Shown here piece after piece: positions 55,996 through 64,000 of a DNA stretch of 64,000 nt. The stretch covers positions 54,873,361 through 54,937,360 of the forward strand of contig CM039464.1 in assembly GCA_022414725.1 (NCBI GenBank), given 5' to 3'. The notes beneath the pieces are model-generated. The model was not told the DNA's origin. It worked only from the letters and a program-made list of their open reading frames with translations, and ran no database searches. How positions within the stretch are numbered: the first letter of the stretch is position 1; every line of letters begins with the position of its first letter. Source of the stretch: Microglena sp. YARC. Its lineage: Eukaryota; Chlorophyta; Chlorophyceae; Chlamydomonadales; Chlamydomonadaceae. Made by a program: the position numbers and the translations under genes.

Positions 55996-57304
55996 TGTTG
56001 CACCTAGTTCTGTTTGTTTTGATTTTTATTTCTTCTGTCGACCCAACTGCTGAAATAAGCGGGATATTACTTGGCTATTTCAGTCTAGAAATAGTCAAGA
56101 AAAATTAAGTTGAATGCCTTTAATTGTTTTTAGTTATGAAAGGATTCTCACCCCAGGAGGTGGGTCTTCCAGACACAAACCTGCAACACCGAGGATTCAG
56201 TTCGAAAGGCGTGAATGCTTGATAAATCTAATGCTAGGTCTGAATGCTTGCTTAACTTGATAACTTTGGAATAATCATTGTAATTTGCGTTAGCTAGTTT
56301 ATTAGCTTTGACACCAGCGCCTTGCTTTTCTTTCCTTCGTTTCCATGTCTGCCATCTTTCTTTTCTTCATTGTGACCAGGAGTAAAAAACAAGCTCCAGA
56401 CGCATAGCCTAAAACAATTGAGGGGGGCTGACCCCCCCCTCCCCCCCCCCCCCCTTTAATTAGAAATACTTTTTTTTACAACTTAGATATGGATTCAGAG
56501 GGTTTACAGTCTGGCGCACACAATGGCGTTCTCGGATTTTTAGTGCAGGGATCGCACAATAGTAAAAAAACAGTTCTGCACCCCTCCCAGGTTGTTCAAG
56601 TACTTAAGCCACCCTTTGCTGTCGCATGAGGCGGCCAGAAAAAGATGTAAACATTAAACCCAGCACAGACACTCTAAAACGCAATTTAAAAACAAAACGG
56701 TGCACATGGTCGTGTTTGGTCATGATTCTGGTCTGATCACTACTCCTTAAGGTCTATCTGTCTGGCTTCAACTGCTTAGCAATCTTCCTCATTAACTCTA
56801 ACTCCTTGATCTGTAGCTCCCAAAGACCAGTTGGCGCCATCTTGCATACAGAAAGAAGAAAGGAAGAAAAAGAAATAACTGGAAAGGCAGACAGATAGAA
56901 AGGGGATGCCGAGAGGCGCGGAAAAGGAAAGGAACAGAAGCACGGTGGCGTTTCGATTTGATTCTGTTGCTGTCAGTTTGTGTGTGGGGGGGGGGGGGGG
57001 GGGGGGGGGGTATATCCTTATTGCACGAGGCCCAAAGTGGTTCCAATGGACTGCCCTTACCAAGGCCTACTCATGGGTGGTCTTATGATTGCATTTTGAA
57101 TGGGCTGTGTGTGGGGTGATGGGTTGGGGTTGGGGTTGGGGTTGGGGTTGGGGGGGGGGGGGGGGGTTATACCTATTGCACTAGGTCCAAAGTGGTGCCA
57201 ATGGACTGCCCTCACTAAGGCTTACTCATAGGTGGTCTCAGAAATGCATTTGGAGGTCTGAGTAAAAAGTTAGCAAAAAAACAAATGAGGGCTGACCCCC
57301 CCCT

Positions 57305-57335
<31 letters not shown>

Positions 57336-58196
57336 TTAAATGCCCAGAAAAATCTGAAAACATGTTCAATAAATAGCAAATAATTGTGTCATATACAGTC
57401 TATATTCAGAATAAATCGATCGGCTACGCTCAACTTTTCGTGGAGGATGCTACCTCCTGTTGTGACGTAAGATTTCATGCAAAGTCTTTTGTAGACTGCA
57501 GACTGCAGGATCTCGTAGGCTCTATAGTTACAAAGAAGATAATAGCATTGAAGTATGCGAACACTATGCAGACAGATAGGATGTAGGGAAATCTACCCTC
57601 CAGTACGCCAGTGGTACAGCGACTGGCGTGGTCCTAGCCACTAGCTGGCTGGCGGTCCCAGCCACTGGATGTGCCTTACTTGTATCGTTGAGTTCCAACT
57701 CGTACCCTACTCGCACCATAGACATTCTAAGGGTATATTTTTCTATCATAATCACAGCCTTAGGCTCTGAAAGCATTAGAAGGGGGGAGGAGTACTACCA
57801 GCGTTGTCGCGACAAGCCACATACAAGAATGATTGCTTCTAATTAGGAGTAGCCACAATGACCCCACTGTATCCCAAGTGGTGGCCTCCCCACTTAGCCG
57901 CGCTTTAAGTCTTAATGAACGCGTTTGCTGTCGACTTGTCCATCTTCCTAACATTCTTCTCGTCAAGCTTTGGGTTGAGCCTTAAGATGTGGGGCACCTA
58001 CATGTAATGAGCAAGGATTTATTCAAGTGGAATTTTCATCCCCGGAGGTTGGACCCCTGTAGCGATCTCATATGAGGGTTATACGAGAGTGAATAGGTAG
58101 GTACACTAAAGAATAGGCACACTTATCAAAGGAGAAGATCCAGATCCACAAGAAAGGAGAACACGAGACCATAGGGATGGTTTTATGCAGATCGAA
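55996..58196. repeat. Intergenic region with a duplicated poly-C/poly-G block
   Basis: The block gggctgacccccccctcccc...(t/a)aatta occurs near 56425 and 57285, and ccaaagtggt(t/g)cc(a)atggactgccct near 57030 and 57190, indicating a tandem duplication. (GGGGTT)n lies at 57122-57152. No gene is supported; short open frames at 57386-57586 and 57628-57846 lack motifs. Confidence 0.5.
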
Positions 58197-58507
58197 CTAA
58201 GACGGTGGGCGAAGCATAGGGGTCAAACCCAGGAAAGGGCAGCGTGAGGGAACGATGGCGATGAGCAGCTTCAGCATATCGGCGCGGCGGGTCAGTTCCT
58301 CAACCTGCGAAGGGAGGTAAGGGAGGGGGATCAGAAGCGTTGGAGGTTTCAAAAGCGTGGGAGCGGGAGATGAGAAGCGCGAGGGTGGGGAGAACGTTCC
58401 TCGCGCACAAACTTCCTCGTGCCATCTAGAGATGTACTTCGACCCACTTGTACTTCGGGTGCTCCGGGTGCGGGTGGGGGTGGTATAATGTTGCCAGCCA
58501 ATCCCAT
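58197..58507 (-). CDS. Possible small two-exon gene, divergent to PEX22
   Basis: On the minus strand, ATG 58507 opens MGLAGNIIPPPPAPG, then VGRSTSLDGTRKF (58507-58409), followed by a donor ttt|gtgcgc and an acceptor cttcgcag. The second exon (58304-58197) reads VEELTRRADMLKLLIAIVPS then PFLGLTPMLRPPS and TAG. Phase is 0 on both sides. About 68 residues. I do not recognise it; it could also be the end of a longer gene or chance. It lies head to head with PEX22, with only 44 bases between the two start codons. Confidence 0.35.
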
Positions 58508-58551
58508 CAGTAGAAGTCCCAACTGTTTCTCCAGACCCAAGTTTTTTTATT

Positions 58552-59328
58552 ATGGTGGAATTGACCGAGATCTTGGGGCAGCTGTACGAAAAGCTCGTCG
58601 TCTTCATTAGCGGGCTTGATGCTGGGACCTTGCAAGTCACTGGCATTTTCGGACTGGCGCTTGCATGGCTAGGCTACCTTCAGTTCCGAGGAGGCCCCAG
58701 CACGGGGCCCGAGCAGCCTGCGCGACCCGCACCAAGTGCGCCTCGACCAGCGGGGCATCAGGCCCAGCGCCAGGTGGCAGAATCAGCTGCCCCAGTTGCT
58801 GCAGCTCCTAAACCAGTCCCTCGTGAACCGGAACGGGCGTATTCCACTCCACTCGCTAAGGCAGTTGACACCACTCTGGCTGGGGTCAAGAGGGTCAGCA
58901 TTTCTGTCCCTGGAGTGCTGCTTAATGAGAGCCAAGTTCATGAGTGTGCTACCCTGGTGGATGGAATCAAGGCCGCTCTGCCTGAGTTGTGTCATAAGAG
59001 AGATGTGTACTTGATTGCCCAGGTGGGGGATGATGTTGGGCAGGCAGTAGCTGAGGGTGTGCTGGACGCAGCTGGTTTGTTAGGACCTGGGATGGATCAG
59101 GTGCCACAGCACCGGCTACTCTTCTGCTCTTCTCTTGATGGAAAGGTCTCCATCGTGCGTCAAATCGAACCCGATTTACACATCGATGGGCACTCAGCAA
59201 CTGTTGAGGACTTACAGCGGTTCATCCCTCAGCTCTGGCTAGTGGGACAAGCTGGTGCTGGCAGCTCAATGTCATCGTATCCTAATGTAGCTCAGGAGAA
59301 ATCACTTCAGGCGTTCTTTCCAAGCTAG
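58552..59328 (+). CDS. PEX22: Peroxin 22 (PEX4 membrane anchor), single exon
   Basis: A complete 258-residue frame from ATG 58552 to TAG 59326-59328. Residues ~28-46 (QVTGIFGLALAWLGYLQF) form the single N-terminal membrane helix; ~50-95 is a Pro/Ala-rich linker. The remainder is the conserved cytosolic domain, with VYLIAQVGDDVGQAVAEGVL, RLLFCSSLDGKVSIVRQIEP and DLHIDGH, recalling plant PEX22. In this family PEX22 anchors the ubiquitin-conjugating enzyme PEX4 to the peroxisome membrane, so that the import receptor PEX5 is ubiquitinated and recycled. The length is close to the plant protein. It is the only intact uninterrupted gene in the window and lacks satellite introns. Confidence 0.85.
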   Translation: MVELTEILGQLYEKLVVFISGLDAGTLQVTGIFGLALAWLGYLQFRGGPSTGPEQPARPAPSAPRPAGHQAQRQVAESAAPVAAAPKPVPREPERAYSTPLAKAVDTTLAGVKRVSISVPGVLLNESQVHECATLVDGIKAALPELCHKRDVYLIAQVGDDVGQAVAEGVLDAAGLLGPGMDQVPQHRLLFCSSLDGKVSIVRQIEPDLHIDGHSATVEDLQRFIPQLWLVGQAGAGSSMSSYPNVAQEKSLQAFFPS

Positions 59329-59740
59329 GACAGCCTGTTCAAGGATGGTGAGATGCAGGGCCTTTCGAATGGTTGTTTTCTCGGCAATTTTGTTGGGTCT
59401 GATGACAGTGGGTATGATTGGGGTGGGGGAGTTTTGTGTCAGAAGTACAAACAAATGTACACTCCACTGACTCTCCCTGGATTATGTATTTGTTGCAGTC
59501 CAGGGATAGCCAACAAGGCCCATGTGACGTTCCCAGCCTCAAACAATCAAGCTCAACTCGAGATTCCCAGGGCAGGAGGGGCGAGATAATACAGACAGGG
59601 TAGTAAGGTATGAAAGCTCATGTGTACAGGTTGCATGAGCTGGGGAGTTGACAGTAGGGATGGGTCAATTCAGCAACTGAAGCACCCTATGTGCTGGCCA
59701 CTCATACATGCCAAGCACAATCAGTGCTGAACCATAAAAT
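59329..59740. other. 3' flank of PEX22
   Basis: No gene. A fragment of repeat R1 (gttgcagtccagggatagcc) lies at 59493-59520. Confidence 0.5.
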
Positions 59741-59744
59741 TAAC

Positions 59745-60450
59745 CAAATACAGTAATCACAATCAGTGCTAAAGAATGAAAAATACCGAATGTAGCAAGC
59801 CCAGTCAGAGCTAAAGAATGAAATATGCTAAATATAGCAAGCACAATCAGTGCTAGAGAATGAAATATACCAAATATAGCAAGCATAATCAGTGCTAAAG
59901 AATAAAATATACCAAGAATGGCAAGGGCAATCAGTGCTAACGAATAGAAGACATCAAGTATAGCAAGCACAATCACAAGCTAAAAAATGAAATAATAACA
60001 TCAAGTATAGCAAGCACAATCACAAGCTAAAAAATGAAATAATAAAAAATGAAATAATAACATCAAGTATAGCAAGCACAATCACAAGCTAAAAAATGAA
60101 ATAATAAAAAATGAAATAATTACATCAAGTATAGCAAGCACAATCACAAGCTAAAAAATGAAATATTTCAAATATAACAAGCGAAGTCATTGCTAAAGAA
60201 TGAAATAAACCAAGTATAGCCAGTACAATCAGTGCTGAACAATAAAATAAACCTCATACAGCGAGCATAATCAGTGTTGGACAATAAAATTAACAAAATA
60301 CAGCAAGCACAATCAGTGCTACAGAATGAAATATACAAAATATAGCAAGCACACTCAGTGCTAAAGAATGAAATAAACCAAATACAGCAAGCATAATCAG
60401 TGCTTCAGAATGAAATATAAAAAAAATAGCAAGCACAATCAGTGCTGGAA
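59745..60450 (+). repeat. ~42-bp tandem repeat
   Basis: About seventeen copies of a unit like atagcaagcacaatcagtgctaaagaatgaaat(ataccaa), with a subset carrying aatcacaagctaaaaaatgaaataataa. Confidence 0.9.
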
Positions 60451-60587
60451 ATTCACCTCACCAAATGGTTTGCAACATGGTCACATAACACTCAGTAGTG
60501 TATATGCGTTTGGAACTGCCCGCGTTTGTGGACTGCCCATGTGGCTTACCATACACCAATCTGCCTAACCACTTTACGCGCCAACTT

Positions 60588-61115
60588 TGTCACTGGGCCA
60601 CACTGTGTACTTCACCTAGCGCGCATATGTGTACTCCCAATTTGACTTCCACACATGAGCTTTATCACTGGGCCACACTGTGTACTTCACCTAGCGCGCA
60701 TATGTGTACTCCCAATTTGACTTCCACACATGAGCTTTGTCACTGGGCCACACTGTGTACTTCACCTAGCGCGCATATGTGTACTCCCAATTTGACTTCC
60801 ACACATGAGCTTTGTCACTGGGCCACACTGTGTACTTCACCTAGCGCGCATATGTGTACTCCCAATTTGACTTCCACACATGAGCTTTGTCACTGGGCCA
60901 CACTGTGTACTTCACCTAGCGCGCATATGTGTACTCCCAATTTGACTTCCACACATGAGCTTTGTCACTGGGCCACACTGTGTACTTCACCTAGCGCGCA
61001 TATGTGTACTCCCAATTTGACTTCCACACATGAGCTTTGTCACTGGGCCACACTGTGTACTTCACCTAGCGCGCATATGTGTACTCTCAATTTGACTTCC
61101 ACACATGAGCTTTGT
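60588..61115 (+). repeat. 75-bp satellite, seven units
   Basis: Period exactly 75 bases, hence 25 codons: the frame HWATLCTSPSAHMCTPNLTS repeats seven times. Near-perfect identity and no splice or start context argue for satellite DNA rather than a gene. Each unit carries tagcgcgcatatgtgtac. Confidence 0.9.
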
Positions 61116-61605
61116 CACTAATTACTCGATCGCTTTGTCACGAATTACTCGATCGCTTTGTCACGAATTGTCTCGAATTACTCGATCGCTTTGTCACTAA
61201 TTGTCACGAATTACTCGATCGCTTTGTCACTAATTGTCACGAAGTACTCGATCGCTTTGTCACTAATTACTCGATCGCTTTGTCACGAATTACTTGATCG
61301 CTTTGTCACGAATTGTCACGAATTACTCGATCGCTTTGTCACGAATTGTCACGAATTACTCGATCGCTTTGTCACTAATTGTCACGAATTACTCGATCGC
61401 TTTGTCACTAATTACTCGGTCGCTTTGTCACGAATTACTCGATCGCTTTGTCACTAATTGTCACGAATTACTCGATCGCTTTGTCACTAATTGTCACGAA
61501 TTACTCGATCGCTTTGTCACTAATTGTCACGAATTACTCGATCGCTTTGTCACTAATTGTCACGAAATACTCGATCGCTTTGTCACGAATTACTCGAATC
61601 TCGAA
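61116..61605 (+). repeat. 22/31-bp satellite
   Basis: Units of aattactcgatcgctttgtcac with or without gaattgtcac, about eighteen copies, each with CGATCG. It directly follows the 75-bp satellite. Confidence 0.9.
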
Positions 61606-62222
61606 CTATAGGTGCATAGAGTGTCTTTACCGCCCTCAATATAGCAGAGACTCGACAGTTACATCGGTTACACTGGGTGATGGGCCATTTAGACCTAAGG
61701 GTTTGCGTTGACCGTGGCTTTCATCTCACGCCAGGTGACGATGCCGCATGAGCGTTTCCAACCCTCATCAACTGCCATCGCCTGCAAACTGCGAACCTGC
61801 TACTTGTGCCGAAGGTATCCTATAAGCAGATCCCTTTTGTCACACTTGTACATCAATGACCATCCACCACAACCTGTACCTCGACTTCGGGATGTGCTTT
61901 ACCCCCACTCAACTTCTAAAACTGCCACCACCACCACAACCACTGCCGTGTCTCCCGCCTTCACAATCAATCTGGATCACTATTCCAATTTTAGGCTACG
62001 AGTAGCAGCTTCTAGGCAGCTCATCTGGCTGGCGATTTTGCCACCGTGGACGCAAGCAACAATTGTTTTCTGTACGACGTGTCTCAAATTGAGCAACTTG
62101 GTGTGACCCAGTGCGACGCGCTGCCCCCCCCCCCGAACCGCGCAGAGCGCAAAGCGCGGAGCCCGGGGGGGGCGGAGAGCCATTTCTGACTAGTTTGGCC
62201 AGACCCATGCGTAGTCCTGCAG
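61606..62222. other. No gene recognised
   Basis: A plus-strand frame from 61708 to 62106 is open but has no family motif and includes a (CCA)n stretch. Bases 62120-62180 are C- and G-rich. Confidence 0.4.
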
Positions 62223-62355
62223 CTACGGAAGGGCGATGGAATGGCTACGGGTCGTCGGAAAAAAAATCGCTTACCTGGAAGCTGATGATGTCGGCTATCC
62301 AGTACTGCTGGAATATTTGGGCTTGGCCCTATGGCTGCCTCAGGGAGCTGCCTAG
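62223..62355 (+). CDS. Candidate terminal exon, unrecognised
   Basis: After tcctgcag the frame reads YGRAMEWLRVVGKKIAYLEA, then DDVGYPVLLEYLGLALWLPQ and GAA before TAG at 62353. An ATG at 62236 could start a 39-residue peptide, but the AG in front suggests an exon. Composition is protein-like, unlike neighbouring frames. No known family. Confidence 0.3.
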
Positions 62356-62379
62356 AAGCTGCAGCGCGTAGCCAAGAAG

Positions 62380-62535
62380 AAAAACTGTGATTAGGATCAT
62401 TGCTACCACAACCACCTCAACCACTGCCGGATATTCTGGTTTCGCCACCACAATCACTGCCGTGTATCCCGTTTTTGCCACAACAATCACTGCCGTGTAT
62501 CCCGTTTTTGCCACCTCATTAGATCTGGATCATTG
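62380..62535 (+). repeat. Short tandem repeat
   Basis: ccaca(a/t)caatcactgccgtgtatcccgtttttg-type unit, about three copies. Confidence 0.7.
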
Positions 62536-62579
62536 CTATCTACTATGCTGAACCAATTTCGGAATCATCTGTGTGCGTT

Positions 62580-63075
62580 GCAGGTGCCTGGAAACGTTGG
62601 TTCTTGTTCCTGGAAAGCCTGGAAAAGGCTTGGATAGTTTGTTCCTGGAAAGCCTGGAAAGCTTGGAACAAGTCCTGGGAAGCCGTGAAAGCCTGGAAAA
62701 GCTTGGTTCTTGTTCCTGAAAAGCCTGGAAAAGGCCTAGGAAGTGGTGAAAGCCTGATTCTTGTTCTGGGGAAGCCTGGAAACGTTGAATCTCGTTCCTG
62801 GAAAGCCTGGAAAAAGCCTGGGAAGCTGTGAAAGCCAAGAAAAGCCTGGTTCTTGTTCCTGGAAAGCCTGGAAAAAGCCCGGAAAGCCTGGTTCTTGTTT
62901 TGGGGAAGCCTGGAAACGTTGATTCTCGTTCCTGGAAAGCCTGGGAAGCCTTGAAAGCCCGTAAAGCCTGGAAAGCCTGGTTCTTGTTTTGGGAAAGCCT
63001 GGAAACGTTGGTTCTCGTTCCTAGTAAGCCTGTGAAAAGCTTGGGAAAATGGGAAAGCCGGGAAAATGATGTTAG
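62580..63075 (+). repeat. CTGGAAAGC satellite
   Basis: Units of ggttcttgttcctggaaagc and ctggaaa(a)gcctgg over about 490 bases, starting immediately after an acceptor-like gtgcgttgcag at 62573-62583. Confidence 0.85.
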
Positions 63076-63079
63076 AGTG

Positions 63080-64000
63080 CTTATCTGAGGCTTGATTGGC
63101 ATGTTGTTGAATGGATCTTGCTCCCTTTTCCTTCAGGCCATGAAGTTGAAGCTCTATCTGAGGCACATCTACTCCAGAGTGTGGTGTTCTAAGGATCTGG
63201 GGCGTTTTTTCCAAGCCATGGAGTTCAAGGTCTATCTGAGGCTTTAACGGGATGGTGTCGAAAGGAAATGGGGCTCTTTTTCTTCAGGAAATGAAGTTGA
63301 AGCTCTATCTGAGGCTCTTCTACTCTAGAGTGTGGTGTTCTAAGGATCTGGGGCTTTTTTTCTTGAGGCCATGGAGTTAAAGCTCTATCTGAGGCTTGAA
63401 CGGCATGGTGTTGAAAGGATACGGGGCTCTTTTTCTTCAGGCCATGGAGTTGAAGGTCGATTGGAGGCTCAACTACTCTAGAGCATGCTGTTCAAAGGAT
63501 CAGGGGCTTTTTAACAGGAAATGAAGTTGAAGGTCTATCTGAGGCTCATCTACTCCAGAGTGTGGTGTTCTAAGGATCCGGCGCTCTTTTTCTTTAGGCC
63601 TTGGAGTTCTATATGAGGCTCGACCGGCATGGTGGTGGAAGGATATGGGACTCTTTTTCTTCAGGCCATGGAGTTCCAAGGTCCATTGGAGGCTCTTCTA
63701 CTCCAGAGCGTGGTGTTCTAAGGATCCGGGGCGTTTTTTTTTCAGGCCATGGAGTTAAAGGTCTATCTAAGGCTTTGACGGCATGGTGTCGAAAGGATGT
63801 GGGGCTCTTTTTCTTCAGGAAATGAAGTTGAAGCTCTATCTGAGGCTCTTCTACTCAAGAGCGTGGTGTTCTAAGGATCCGGGGCTCTTTTTCTTCGGTC
63901 TGAGGCTCGAACTGCATGGCTTCGAAAGAGCTTGGCTCTCTTTTCCTTCTGACCATGAAGTTCAAGGTCCATTGGAGGCTCATCTACTCCAGAGCATGTT
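63080..64000 (+). repeat. Acceptor/exon-start satellite running off the right edge
   Basis: About eleven copies of ctctttttcttcag|gccatggagttgaaggtctatctgaggc every 70-85 bases. Two tail types alternate over much of the array: ctactccagagtgtggtgttctaaggat and gaacggcatggtgttgaaaggat. The (ttctt)cag and the AMELKVYLRL frame are kept in many units. By analogy with the other arrays the true exon should lie beyond 64000. Confidence 0.7.

Overview
This window is nuclear DNA of a eukaryote, most likely a green alga. Coding sequence is split by GT...AG introns, tRNA-derived SINE-like repeats and LINE and Tc1/mariner-type remnants are present, and one intact gene encodes a plant-type PEX22 peroxin. 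I cannot fix the genus. No bacterial operon, rRNA gene or CRISPR array is visible. A run of exactly 1000 N (41977-42976) is a scaffold gap, and sequence on both sides of it is visibly indel-rich.

Layout. (1) 1-2273: the 3' end of a gene for a small hydrophobic, Ala-rich protein (three exons). (2) 2274-8697: tandem repeats, dispersed repeats, a broken LINE 3' end on the minus strand, and no convincing gene. (3) 8698-32345: a large split gene on the plus strand. I reconstructed thirteen exons whose splice phases agree at every junction except the H/I link; together they give about 749 codons. The product has ankyrin-like repeats at the start, a long helical middle and a MYND zinc finger at the C terminus. 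The introns are 0.14-4 kb and consist mainly of satellites. (4) 34014-41976: three full copies and one partial copy of a 2.48-kb tandem unit carrying a Tc1/IS630-type transposon, running into the gap. (5) 42977-47936: satellites, including a strict 100-bp array with an internal hairpin. (6) 47937-55303: the 3' part of a gene for a cell-surface type I membrane protein with PAN/Apple-like modules, a possible SEA-like region, a Pro-rich stalk and a transmembrane helix; one 5.7-kb intron is a satellite. (7) 58197-59328: a divergent pair, a doubtful small minus-strand gene and single-exon PEX22. (8) 59745-64000: more satellites, one small exon candidate, and at the right edge an array of acceptor/exon-start copies.

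The most unusual property is architectural. At most introns of the ankyrin/MYND gene, and in several others, the intron satellite contains the neighbouring exon-intron junction itself. Copies of the exon end plus its GT donor lie just downstream of the true donor, and copies of the AG acceptor plus the exon start lie just upstream of the true acceptor. Introns here appear to have grown by tandem amplification of their own splice junctions, leaving dozens of decoy splice sites.
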